NCBI GenBank assembly: GCA_031400505.1
Contig: JANNPZ010000084.1
Coordinates: forward strand, 1-64,000
Direction of reading: 5' to 3'
Origin: JAIYDJ01 sp031400505
GTDB lineage: Bacteria; Pseudomonadota; Alphaproteobacteria; Rhodobacterales; Rhodobacteraceae
DNA length: 64,000 nt
Shown here: positions 1 through 7,814 of the stretch, piece after piece
Layout of the letters: each line of letters begins with the position of its first letter
Position numbering within the stretch: position 1 is the stretch's first letter
Made by a program: the position numbers and the translations under genes
The notes under the pieces: generated by a model
What the model saw: only the letters and a program-made list of their open reading frames with translations
The model's database searches: none
What the model was told of the DNA's origin: nothing

Positions 1-1
1 C

Positions 2-289
2 GAGGCGGCGCGCGACATGATCGACGGGTTCGAGCATGGCGCAGACGTGATCAATCTGATCGGGATCGACGCGAATACCCTGGCTGCGGGCGATCAGGCA
101 TTCCGCTATATCGGCACCGCGGGATTTTCAGGCCAGGGCGCAGGCTCGGCCGGCGAGATGCGCGGCTACAGCTTTGGCGGCGATCCGTTCGTGCTGCTGG
201 AAATGGACATCAACGGCGATGCCATAGCCGACATGCAGATCCTGGTGCTGGGCACCACCGTCATGCAGGCCAGCGATTTCATCCTCTAG
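2..289 (+). CDS. C-terminal end of an RTX-like calcium-binding protein (partial)
   Basis: The reading frame is open from the left edge, so the start lies outside the window; about 95 residues are visible. The segment contains a DxINLIGIDAN stretch, a Gly-rich middle, a DINGDAIADMQI stretch and the ending SDFIL. This matches the end of the serralysin-like C-terminal region found after RTX nonapeptide repeats in type I secreted proteins, where the last residues act as an uncleaved secretion signal. The catalytic or adhesive part is not visible, so its function cannot be named. It runs toward the convergent esterase gene, with about 160 bases between them. Confidence 0.7.
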   Translation, partial: EAARDMIDGFEHGADVINLIGIDANTLAAGDQAFRYIGTAGFSGQGAGSAGEMRGYSFGGDPFVLLEMDINGDAIADMQILVLGTTVMQASDFIL

Positions 290-450
290 CCCCACGGCGC
301 GCGCCGGCGCGGGGCCCACAAGCACCCGGCCAAGAACAATAACCACCTGCACAACAAATTGCGCTGCGCAGACGGCGGATTTCAGTGCGGGTGGCACGCC
401 ATGATCGGACGCAGAAACCTTCCCGGAAATTGGGCCTGCAGTGTCAGCCG

Positions 451-1410
451 TCAGTGTTGCATGAAAAACTGCATGATAGCCTCTGACCCCGCCAGATCGG
501 GCCGTGCGGGACCGAACTGGCTGTTTGCGCCGCGCTCCGCCATTCCCGGCCAGGTATGGCCAAGCCCCGGGATCACGCACAGGCTGGTTTCCGACGCCGC
601 CGACCCTGCGTCGAACCGCAGACAACTGGTGCCCAGCGCGGGCACATCCACCGTGGTTGGCTGGCTGAGATCTGCACCGTTCATCTCTGCAACGGCATCA
701 ATGGCATCGCGGGCCGGCGGCAAGAAACCCAGATTCCGTGTGGCACCACCACCAACGACAGACGTGGTGTCGGCATCGCCATGAATGTACAAAAGTGGGA
801 TCGGTCCGCCCCGGCAACCTCGCATTTCGTCCGGTGGCAGATAGCCGGCAAATGGTGCTGCTGCTGCGACCTGATCACCCGCCTCGCACATCAGATGAAA
901 CGCCATCAGCGCCCCGTTGGAAAAGCCGGTCAGATAGGCTTTTGGCCGGATCGATGCAATCGTTGCAAGATCCGCCATCATCGCCTTGAAGAACGCCACA
1001 TCGTCAACGCCACGCTTTTTGGCCGGCCCGCAACAAAAGCCTGCATTCCAGGTGCGCATGATGCCTTCGGGATAGACGACGATAAGATCCCGTGCTGCGG
1101 GCAAACTGTGCAGGCGCGTTGCCTCGGCCATGAAGTCACTGCCCGCGAGCGCCGGATGAAAGGCAATAATCACCCGCAGGTTGCTTTTTTCGGCCACGCC
1201 GTCGGGAAGATACACTGTGTAGCTGCGTTCCTGCGCGCCGACGCGGACGGTACGCTCTTGCCGGTCTGCCGCAGTGGCGTGTTCAGGTACTGCGACAAAA
1301 GCGACAAATACGATCAGGAACATGAGGGCGGCCGAAATGCGGCATGCGACCTTCGACGCCATGGTTTGTCGTCCCCGGATTTTCCAATTTGCATAACAAA
1401 AGCTGGTCAT
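451..1410 (-). CDS. Secreted PHB-depolymerase/LpqC-family esterase
   Basis: A 319-residue alpha/beta hydrolase with an N-terminal hydrophobic segment at about residues 26-42, so it is probably exported. The nucleophile elbow is GFSNGA with Ser164. A WNAGFCCGPA motif before it and GDADTT and GLGHTWPG near the end supply the acid and His regions typical of the family, which includes poly(3-hydroxybutyrate) depolymerases and feruloyl-esterase-like enzymes. The start was chosen at 1410 because AGAGGA lies about nine bases upstream; an internal ATG at 1362 has a poorer site. It is the most downstream minus-strand gene of the region and could be an accessory hydrolase. The substrate cannot be read from sequence. 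Confidence 0.8.
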   Translation of the reverse strand: MTSFCYANWKIRGRQTMASKVACRISAALMFLIVFVAFVAVPEHATAADRQERTVRVGAQERSYTVYLPDGVAEKSNLRVIIAFHPALAGSDFMAEATRLHSLPAARDLIVVYPEGIMRTWNAGFCCGPAKKRGVDDVAFFKAMMADLATIASIRPKAYLTGFSNGALMAFHLMCEAGDQVAAAAPFAGYLPPDEMRGCRGGPIPLLYIHGDADTTSVVGGGATRNLGFLPPARDAIDAVAEMNGADLSQPTTVDVPALGTSCLRFDAGSAASETSLCVIPGLGHTWPGMAERGANSQFGPARPDLAGSEAIMQFFMQH

Positions 1411-1527
1411 TTCTGCTGTCCTCTCAGGCTTTCGGGCAGGTCTGCTGTCGTGACCCCGCATGCCCGGCAAACTAGCCGAGGGTCGTTTGATCGTCCATCG
1501 TTTGCGACATCGTTTGCAAAGTCTTGC

Positions 1528-3348
1528 TCACTCTGCCAAGCCTGACAGCGCCGCACAGGCCGTCCAGAGCGCGCCGATCCGGCCACGATCGTCGGCGGGC
1601 ATCAGGATCGGCCCGGCAACTGTTTCGCCGACGATCAAACAACCATGCGCTTGCGCAAAGTCCTGCGACAGCATCACCTCGATCAGCATTGCAGCGGCTT
1701 GCGACGGGGTATGCATTTGCAAGTAGCGCTGATTGACTTGGGTTTGCGCGCCGGGTTGCGGCCCTTCGGACGGCAGCAAGAACGGCGTCGGGACCGGAGG
1801 CAAGGCAACAGCCGCGATGTTGACGTTTGTTCCTGCCATACCCTCCGCCAATGCACCGGTCAGCGCGACCAGACCCGATTGCGCGCGCCCAACAACCTGG
1901 GTGGGTCGATAGCTCGTTGTGCTTTGCAGGTCGTTCAGCTCGAATGGGTGATCCGCCTGTGCCAGAGTAACCGGGTTCAGCACCCAGGCGCTGTTGGCGC
2001 GGCACAGCGGTTCCGCCAACAGCCGGGTCAGCGCAACTGGCGCCAGCATTTGCAGGGCAAGTACTGCCTCGATCCCCTGCGCGGTTTGCCTGCGATCTTG
2101 ACTTGTTGCACCGGCCGCATGGATCAGGATGTCAATCTGGGGCAGTTCTGCCGCCAATCGTTCGGCTATCGCTGCAAGTGCCTTGCGGTCGGTCAGATCG
2201 GCCGAAAGAACGCGCAACCGCCCTGGATCACCAGTGATGGATTGCCCTCCCGCGCCCCCGTCGCGCCGCAGCCGCTCGGCATCAAGGCGGCGCCGCTGAC
2301 GCGCAAGAAAATCGTACTCCTCGGCAAAGGCATGCTCCAACGCAAGCCCGGTTTCGGGTCGCAGGGCAAGACCCGTCACATTCGCACCAAGGCGGACCAG
2401 CATGCGGGCTGTGGCACTGCCGACCTTGCCCGTCACACCCGTGACCACGGCGCAGCACCCCGCCAACGGCAGCGCACCGGTTTCCAGCGCTTGCCAGACC
2501 GCCGGCATTGGCGGCTGAACCGGCTGGGCCACCCCCAAACGGAAAGCATCTGCCGCCATGAGCTGAATGGTTTGCGCCAAAAGCACGTACAAAGAGTTTT
2601 GTGGTCGAACCCCCAACGCTTCTGCGGCGGCGGCACCATGCCTGCGAACAGCGACCAGCGAGTCGTCCATGCGATGCTTGATTTCCGTCATGTCCGGTGT
2701 GTCAAATATCTGCGCGATGCGTTGCGCCTCTGCGCGGATTTCTTCCTCGCCAGCAGCTTTTGGGTGAACGATGTCGAACCATCTGCCCTCGACACCGCGC
2801 ACCTGTGTTGCCGCAACCACTGCGGCGGCCAGATCCGTCAGCGCGATCACCTGCACGTGGTCACTTGGGGGCCAAGTGGCATTTGCACTCGCATCGATCA
2901 GCGCGCGGACCGCGGCCTGCAGGTCAGGGTCGGTGGGGTCCATGACGTCGGACACACGCAAGATAACCGCCCGCTGTGCTGCGTTTTGGGCAAGCAAAGC
3001 CTCGATCCGCACGCTGTCGCGGTCCGTGTCGGTGACAGGCGGCATGCCTGGCGTCTGCTGCAGCCCGCTTACCAGCACGATGCGACGACCGCGTGCGGCT
3101 GCCGACGCGATCAGGGATCTTATGACCGCATGACGATCTTCGCCAATCCCGGTACCTGCTGTGCCCGGATTTTCCGGGGTTGCCCGTGCCATCAGCCCTG
3201 GACCAAGATCGGTAATGATCAGCGCCGCGTCCGCTTCTGCGGTCGCGTTTTCATCAGCGACCGCAACCGAAAGACCCCGCGAAGCAAGAAGATCATGCAC
3301 CGCCCGGCCCAAACGGCTGCTGACTTCGCTGACAAGAATGCTGGTCAT
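1528..3348 (-). CDS. Two-domain SDR-like protein with degenerate active site
   Basis: A 606-residue protein. Residues 1-200 resemble an NmrA/epimerase-like Rossmann domain without a clear glycine motif. Residues 296-520 form a second SDR domain with the cofactor motif TGVTGKVG (303-310) and HAAG (410-413). The catalytic Tyr-x3-Lys is missing: by alignment to classical SDRs the site reads VGRAQ (486-490), and the nearest Tyr (480) is followed by Gln at the Lys position. It may be a binding, scaffolding or regulatory partner, or an enzyme with altered chemistry. It lies 34 bases downstream of another YxxxK-less epimerase, so the two are probably co-transcribed. No specific named family was recognised. 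Confidence 0.7.
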   Translation of the reverse strand: MTSILVSEVSSRLGRAVHDLLASRGLSVAVADENATAEADAALIITDLGPGLMARATPENPGTAGTGIGEDRHAVIRSLIASAAARGRRIVLVSGLQQTPGMPPVTDTDRDSVRIEALLAQNAAQRAVILRVSDVMDPTDPDLQAAVRALIDASANATWPPSDHVQVIALTDLAAAVVAATQVRGVEGRWFDIVHPKAAGEEEIRAEAQRIAQIFDTPDMTEIKHRMDDSLVAVRRHGAAAAEALGVRPQNSLYVLLAQTIQLMAADAFRLGVAQPVQPPMPAVWQALETGALPLAGCCAVVTGVTGKVGSATARMLVRLGANVTGLALRPETGLALEHAFAEEYDFLARQRRRLDAERLRRDGGAGGQSITGDPGRLRVLSADLTDRKALAAIAERLAAELPQIDILIHAAGATSQDRRQTAQGIEAVLALQMLAPVALTRLLAEPLCRANSAWVLNPVTLAQADHPFELNDLQSTTSYRPTQVVGRAQSGLVALTGALAEGMAGTNVNIAAVALPPVPTPFLLPSEGPQPGAQTQVNQRYLQMHTPSQAAAMLIEVMLSQDFAQAHGCLIVGETVAGPILMPADDRGRIGALWTACAALSGLAE

Positions 3349-3382
3349 GGCTGTCTGTTCCGTTCTTGCACGCGGCTTATCC

Positions 3383-4345
3383 CTAGTTGTCCAACATATG
3401 CTGCGGAATTTTCAACGAGGCAGAGGAGTGAAACTCCAGCCTGCCAAGACATTCTGCCAGACAATCCCTTATGGACTTTTCCGGCATCCATCCGAGGGCT
3501 TTCAGCCCCTTCGACTCGAACTTCGGCAAACCGAGATTGTTCCTTGCGGCGGTGTCGGACAAAACTGGCCAGGGACGCCCGACATTCAAAAGGTCCCAAA
3601 GCATCGCCTGGATGTCATAGATCGTGACTGGCTGGTCGCCTGACGCAATGAAACACCGGTTTGCCGCATCCTTGTGCCAGGCCACATGCAAGGCCGCCCG
3701 GGCGACATCGGAGCCGTGAATCCAATGCATGACGTCAAGGGTCTGCTGTTCGCCTTCTGGCACCGGTTTGCGCAAAGAATTGTCTACAATCGTGTCGATC
3801 AGGCCACCTGACCGACCGGCAATATTGGTCGGCCGCAAGGTTACATGTTCGAACTGGCCTCGATCTGCCGCGTCAAACACGATGTCCTCTGCCGCAATCA
3901 GGCTTTCGGCAAATGCGGCCTGCTGCGCGTCGCCGCTGACCATCCGCAGCGCGTCATCCCGCAAAGGCCAGACCATTGGCGAGCGATGCGGAGCAAAAAC
4001 CGCCTCCGCGCTGATCAGAACAAACCGTCGCACACGCCCACCTGCCGCATCGACAAGCGCCGCCGTGCCGGAGACATTCACATCCCGCATCCGCTCGTGC
4101 GAGAAAACCGACTGCGGACGGATCAAGGCCGCATGAAACACGACATCGACATCTTGCAGCGCTTCGTCGAGCGACTGGCGGTCATGCAGGTGGCCGGGCA
4201 CGATCCTGATCCGGTCGCGGAAGTTCATCCTGTGCATGGAGTCGGGCAAGGCCAGCACACAGACGTCATGATCCGTCGTCATCAGGCGTTCAAGAATGTA
4301 TTGGCCCGACGCTCCTGTCGGACCAGTGACGAGGACCTTTGCCAT
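3383..4345 (-). CDS. NAD(P)-dependent epimerase/dehydratase-like protein lacking YxxxK
   Basis: A 320-residue extended-SDR protein. The N-terminus carries the nucleotide-binding motif TGPTGASG (residues 7-14), and residues 166-175 (VTLRPTNIAG) match the region after the active site in epimerases. Where the family has YxxSKxxxE, this protein has FAESLIAAE (residues 145-153): Tyr is Phe and Lys is Leu, while Ser and Glu remain. Ordinary oxidoreduction is therefore doubtful. The gene diverges from the chorismate-lyase operon across 276 bases and is followed closely by a second degenerate SDR gene. The pairing suggests a joint role in the polyketide locus, but this is inference. Confidence 0.75.
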   Translation of the reverse strand: MAKVLVTGPTGASGQYILERLMTTDHDVCVLALPDSMHRMNFRDRIRIVPGHLHDRQSLDEALQDVDVVFHAALIRPQSVFSHERMRDVNVSGTAALVDAAGGRVRRFVLISAEAVFAPHRSPMVWPLRDDALRMVSGDAQQAAFAESLIAAEDIVFDAADRGQFEHVTLRPTNIAGRSGGLIDTIVDNSLRKPVPEGEQQTLDVMHWIHGSDVARAALHVAWHKDAANRCFIASGDQPVTIYDIQAMLWDLLNVGRPWPVLSDTAARNNLGLPKFESKGLKALGWMPEKSIRDCLAECLGRLEFHSSASLKIPQHMLDN

Positions 4346-4621
4346 TAACAGTGCCTGTCCTTTGAAAACCTGCGGAGCCTTTGCCCAAAAAAAACTTATG
4401 TCCTGGACCGACCGTCATTCAGAGCAAGAAGCCGACAACCACAACCGGAAGCGTACCCAGCCGCGGTTGCGATACCATGATCTTTCCGCCCTGCCTAGGG
4501 CCGCACGCCTCAGATACCACTCAATATCGGGTTTCCCGAAACCTGGTCCCATGGCATATGCAAGGGTGCCGAGGTCTGATCAGGGCGCGCTGGCAGTCGG
4601 ATTTTGCGAAAGGATTTGTGT
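4346..4621. promoter_or_regulatory. Divergent promoter region between SDR pair and starter operon
   Basis: This 276-base gap separates two divergent transcription units and must hold promoters for both. No confident -35/-10 pair was found. It contains two dyads: GCCCT-GCCT-AGGGC at 4488-4501 and the stronger GGTTTC-CC-GAAACC at 4530-4543. Confidence 0.5.
4530..4543. promoter_or_regulatory. Operator-like dyad GGTTTC-CC-GAAACC
   Basis: A perfect 6-bp inverted repeat with a 2-bp centre, about 80 bases upstream of the chorismate-lyase-like start at 4622. The size and symmetry suit a dimeric repressor or activator, but no regulator gene is visible in the locus and no second copy was noticed. Chance occurrence cannot be excluded. 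Confidence 0.35.
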
Positions 4622-5194
4622 GTGAACTTTGGTAGCTGGCGGGATTTCGATCCGCATCATGAACAGGGCGTTCCGACACTCGTGCTCGGTTGGATCGGCC
4701 TTGAAACCTCGATGACGGCTGCGCTGGGCCGCGCGGCGGGCGGTGCAATTGACGTGACTGTCCGCCGGCAGCAAGAAGGTCCGCTGCATGAAGACGAGAT
4801 GGGCTTCTTCCCGGACAGCGATCAGGCCACCTTGCGCGAAGTCTGCCTGAGCCATGCCAACGAGCCGTTTCTGATCGCCCGGACCGTCTTTACGTCGAAC
4901 ATCCTTCGCACCCATCCGCGCATCGTCGACCTTGGCGACCGCCCTTTGGGGTCGCTGTTGTTCGCGGGTGAACGGCCAAGCCCCTACACCGCGCGCCAGT
5001 TCAGCCATATCCTGCCGGATGCACCGCTCGATCCGTTAATACACTGGCGGTATGTTGGTCCGGAAACGGGGTTCTGGGCGCGCAGAACGCTTTTCATCCT
5101 ATTCGATGCGCCACTTTTGGTGACGGAAATATTCTTGCCTGCGCTTCTTGCCCGACCCGATGCGGGCACGGCACTTCTGGGGCAGACTGCCTGA
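4622..5194 (+). CDS. Chorismate pyruvate-lyase (UbiC-like), 4-hydroxybenzoate former
   Basis: A 190-residue protein that aligns along most of its length with the UbiC family, which splits chorismate into 4-hydroxybenzoate and pyruvate in the cytoplasm. Matching blocks are LETSMT (27-32), LREVCL (71-76), ART (86-88), LGDRPLGSLLF (104-114) and the C-terminal FWARR plus LLVTEIFLPA (165-174). The residues matching the known active-site Arg and Glu positions are present as Arg72, Arg87 and Glu169. A GTG start at 4622 is preferred because AAGGA sits eight bases upstream; a TTG at 4604 is the alternative. It is followed by an AMP ligase and an ACP, so it probably makes an aromatic starter acid for the polyketide synthases rather than serving ubiquinone. 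Confidence 0.82.
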   Translation: MNFGSWRDFDPHHEQGVPTLVLGWIGLETSMTAALGRAAGGAIDVTVRRQQEGPLHEDEMGFFPDSDQATLREVCLSHANEPFLIARTVFTSNILRTHPRIVDLGDRPLGSLLFAGERPSPYTARQFSHILPDAPLDPLIHWRYVGPETGFWARRTLFILFDAPLLVTEIFLPALLARPDAGTALLGQTA

Positions 5195-5260
5195 GCCCTT
5201 CTACGGCTACCCGGGTCATCCGCCATGCGCCCGGTCCTTCATACCGCCAAGAGGTCCGCG

Positions 5261-6691
5261 ATGACTGGTTTACCCTTGCTGAACCCCGCCCTGCAGGCCC
5301 CGGTCTGTGACGATACCGAACAGATTTCGGGCACCGAGCTTGGCGCCCGGGTGGCACGGATCAAGGACCGACTTGCGGCCGAAAAGTTGACCGGTGCGCG
5401 GGTTTGCATTCCGGTTGATGCAGGGCTCGGCGCCATGGCGGCGCTGATCGCCGTGCTGGAGACCGGAACGCGGGCTGCACTGATCCCGCGCCCGGCAAAA
5501 GGCGATTTGCCGGATTGGCCCCGGTTTTGCGATGCGGTCATGCTTCCGCCCGAACCGGGACAGCCGATCGAGGCGCTGACGTTTCAGTTTCAGGACGCGG
5601 GCGAAGATCCGGCGCGCGGCCAGACCGGGCGTATCTGGCTGCGCAGTTCAGGGACAACTGGCACGCCCAAATGGGTGATGCACGACACCCCGGCGCTTTA
5701 TGCCAACTCCCACGCGGCTGGGGTCCGGCTGGGCCTGACCGCACAGGATCGTGTGCTTATTCCTGTGCCGATGAACCACATGTTCGGCTTTGGCGCGGCG
5801 CTGCTGCCCAGCCTTCTGGTTGGGGCAGCAATCCGGATTGCGGCCCGAGGCAATCCGCTGGTCATTTTTCAGGCTCAACGCAGTTTTGAACCCACGGCGA
5901 TTTTCCTTGTGCCAAGCCAGTGCCGGTCCGTCATGGCGCTGGGACGCAAGGCGGGGCGCGCCCGGTTGATCGTGGTGGCGGGCGACCGGCTGTCGGCCTC
6001 CGAAGCCGCCGCGTTCGAGGCCGACCATGGCACGGTCGTTAACCTGTACGGCTCGACCGAGATGGGGGTCATCAGCGCGGGCCAGCCAGAGGGTCCTGCG
6101 GCCTTGCGCCACCTGACCGCTGGTCCGCTGGTCGGCAACGTGCAACTGGCCCTTGAACCCCAGCGCGATCCCGACCCGGCGGCAGAAGGCGCGGTTGCGT
6201 TGCGGATCGTCCATGGTGCCGGGTGCCAGGGCTATTGCGACGCAGACACCGGCGCGCTGACGCAGCCCGCGTCCGACCTGTGGCCCACCGGCGATCTGAT
6301 CCGCCTGCATGACGCCCCTATTGCCGGAGAGGCGCCGTGGATCGAGGTGATGGGTCGGGCAGATCATGCCGTCAATCGTGACGGCTTGCTGGTGCATCTG
6401 GGCCAGATCGAAGGCGTTCTGGCCCGTGCTGCGGGTGTGGCGCTGTCGGCAGTTGTGGCGGCCGGCGTGTCGCGCCGGGGGGTCGGGCTCGCGGCCTTTG
6501 TGACGGTCGGGCGCATGGGGTCGGGCACGCCAGATGACCTTCTTGCCCATTGTCGTGCGCATCTGCCGGCACGCGCCGTTCCAGACCGACTGCATGTTCT
6601 GGCAGAAATGCCGATGTTGCCGTCTGGCAAGGTTGATCGTCGCAGGCTGGTCAGCCTCGCTTCTGAAATGGCGACCGGACCAGACCAATAG
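5261..6691 (+). CDS. AMP-forming acyl/aryl-acid ligase
   Basis: A 476-residue member of the adenylate-forming (ANL) superfamily, slightly short for the family. It has the phosphate-binding loop SSGTTGTPK (129-137), the A5 motif YGSTE (263-267), TGDL (343-346), the hinge GRADHAVNRDG (365-375) and the C-terminal catalytic Lys457 in PSGKVDR. These enzymes activate a carboxylic acid as acyl-AMP and pass it to CoA or a carrier protein. Its position between a chorismate lyase and an ACP gene suggests that it loads 4-hydroxybenzoate onto the ACP, in the way FadD22-type ligases prime mycobacterial phenolic lipids. The start at 5261 is preceded by AGAGG at good spacing. Substrate choice is inference. 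Confidence 0.85.
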   Translation: MTGLPLLNPALQAPVCDDTEQISGTELGARVARIKDRLAAEKLTGARVCIPVDAGLGAMAALIAVLETGTRAALIPRPAKGDLPDWPRFCDAVMLPPEPGQPIEALTFQFQDAGEDPARGQTGRIWLRSSGTTGTPKWVMHDTPALYANSHAAGVRLGLTAQDRVLIPVPMNHMFGFGAALLPSLLVGAAIRIAARGNPLVIFQAQRSFEPTAIFLVPSQCRSVMALGRKAGRARLIVVAGDRLSASEAAAFEADHGTVVNLYGSTEMGVISAGQPEGPAALRHLTAGPLVGNVQLALEPQRDPDPAAEGAVALRIVHGAGCQGYCDADTGALTQPASDLWPTGDLIRLHDAPIAGEAPWIEVMGRADHAVNRDGLLVHLGQIEGVLARAAGVALSAVVAAGVSRRGVGLAAFVTVGRMGSGTPDDLLAHCRAHLPARAVPDRLHVLAEMPMLPSGKVDRRRLVSLASEMATGPDQ

Positions 6692-6786
6692 CGCACGGCG
6701 CTATTGACCTTGCATGAACGGTCGGAAATCACTTAGGCAACATCATCCGGCGCAAGACCCGCCGCAGGCAAAGCAGGATACGTTTA

Positions 6787-7044
6787 ATGACGAACTCGGT
6801 TACGGAAAACCTGATTGCGCTGATCGTGCGCGAATTGAAATGGACCGGGGCAGAGATCACCCCCACAACGCCATTCTTTGAAAACGGACTGGAACTTGAC
6901 AGTTTCGCGGTGGTTGACCTGGTGTCCAGAATCGAAAACCACTTCGGCTTTCACCTCGCCGATACGGACTTCAGCCCCGAAAACTTTACCGATATCCAGA
7001 CCCTGTCGAATGTGGTCGCACGCTATATCGTTGCGAAGGGCTGA
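6787..7044 (+). CDS. Free-standing acyl carrier protein (starter operon)
   Basis: An 85-residue acidic helical protein of ACP size. The phosphopantetheine attachment site is Ser39 in LELDSF. It is the third gene of the plus-strand operon, after the chorismate lyase and the AMP ligase, and is the natural acceptor for the ligase product. The Sfp-type transferase domain at the end of the protein encoded at 17321-22207 could provide its 4'-phosphopantetheine arm. It is distinct from the other free ACP of the locus (16892-17182) and from the twin ACPs of the large synthase. Confidence 0.88.
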   Translation: MTNSVTENLIALIVRELKWTGAEITPTTPFFENGLELDSFAVVDLVSRIENHFGFHLADTDFSPENFTDIQTLSNVVARYIVAKG

Positions 7045-7068
7045 GATTTTCGGCGCAACCCATTGACA

Positions 7069-7086
7069 GTGCGGAACCAGCCGCAC
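7069..7086. terminator. Possible hairpin between convergent operons
   Basis: GTGCGG and CCGCAC form a 6-bp stem with a 6-base loop in the 54-base gap between the convergent ACP and sulfotransferase genes. No T-run follows on either strand, so it is at best a weak terminator. Confidence 0.3.
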
Positions 7087-7098
7087 GAAAAAGATCCC

Positions 7099-7770
7099 CT
7101 ACTTGCGTAGCCCGAAGTTGCGCATGCGCAACAGCCGCTCTGTCGTGCGCGCCATCTGATCGCGCCCATTCACTTGCGGGAACGCCTCTGTCGGCACGGG
7201 GGCTCCGATGAATGCGCAAAGGGGCTCCCAGCCTTGATCGACGCTGTACACCAGCAACCGGTCCGCCGGGATCGTATCGCAGACCTCTTGGAAGTGAGAA
7301 TTATAGCGGGCAATGGCAAGGGCCTCGTCTTCCATAGTGTCCTGCATCATGCCGTGCCACACCAGCGTATCGATCATCCGGTTGACCTTCGCGCCGAACT
7401 CGGTTCCCGCCTCGAACCCGGTTCCGGAATAGATCGTGGCCCGGGTCGAGGCGTACCAGCCCTTTGGTCCGCGGGGGTGGTGGGTAAAGATCAGCTTTGC
7501 CTCGGGGTAGGACTGCGCCAACTGCCGCCACACCGTGCAAGACGGAAAATCAACCGTCGCCCGATAACCTGAAAACAGCCGCGCCCAGTCGCGGTTCACC
7601 AGATCGGGGTCTTCGGCAACCTCCAGCCAAAAATCGACATCGGTCTTGCGGTAGGGGTCAAACAGAAGGTCGAGCATGTGATAACACGGGTAACCCAGCG
7701 TCTCGAGCGCTGAACGCAGCGACAGGGTCCCTGTGCGGCCCAGACCCGCACCAATGATATCAAGTTTCAT
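7099..7770 (-). CDS. Sulfotransferase family protein
   Basis: A 223-residue protein of the bacterial sulfotransferase type often found in marine alphaproteobacteria. The N-terminal PAPS-phosphate loop GLGRTGTLSL (9-18) is clear, and a second block, HPRGPKGWYAST, matches the usual region around WYxS. Such enzymes move sulfate from PAPS to a hydroxyl group in the cytoplasm. AGAGGA upstream of the ATG at 7770 sets the start. It is the last gene of the long minus-strand operon, so a sulfated product or intermediate is likely. The genes for PAPS formation lie at 34863-37710. The acceptor is unknown. Confidence 0.8.
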   Translation of the reverse strand: MKLDIIGAGLGRTGTLSLRSALETLGYPCYHMLDLLFDPYRKTDVDFWLEVAEDPDLVNRDWARLFSGYRATVDFPSCTVWRQLAQSYPEAKLIFTHHPRGPKGWYASTRATIYSGTGFEAGTEFGAKVNRMIDTLVWHGMMQDTMEDEALAIARYNSHFQEVCDTIPADRLLVYSVDQGWEPLCAFIGAPVPTEAFPQVNGRDQMARTTERLLRMRNFGLRK

Positions 7771-7814
7771 TCTATCCTCTCGGTTGGTCAAACCGTTCCT
7801 GCCAAAGCGCAACA

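Noticed and set aside
1645..3627. Plus-strand frame of 660 codons opposite the SDR genes
   Set aside because: It lies antisense across two real genes, with a composition full of Arg, Cys and His typical of a shadow frame.
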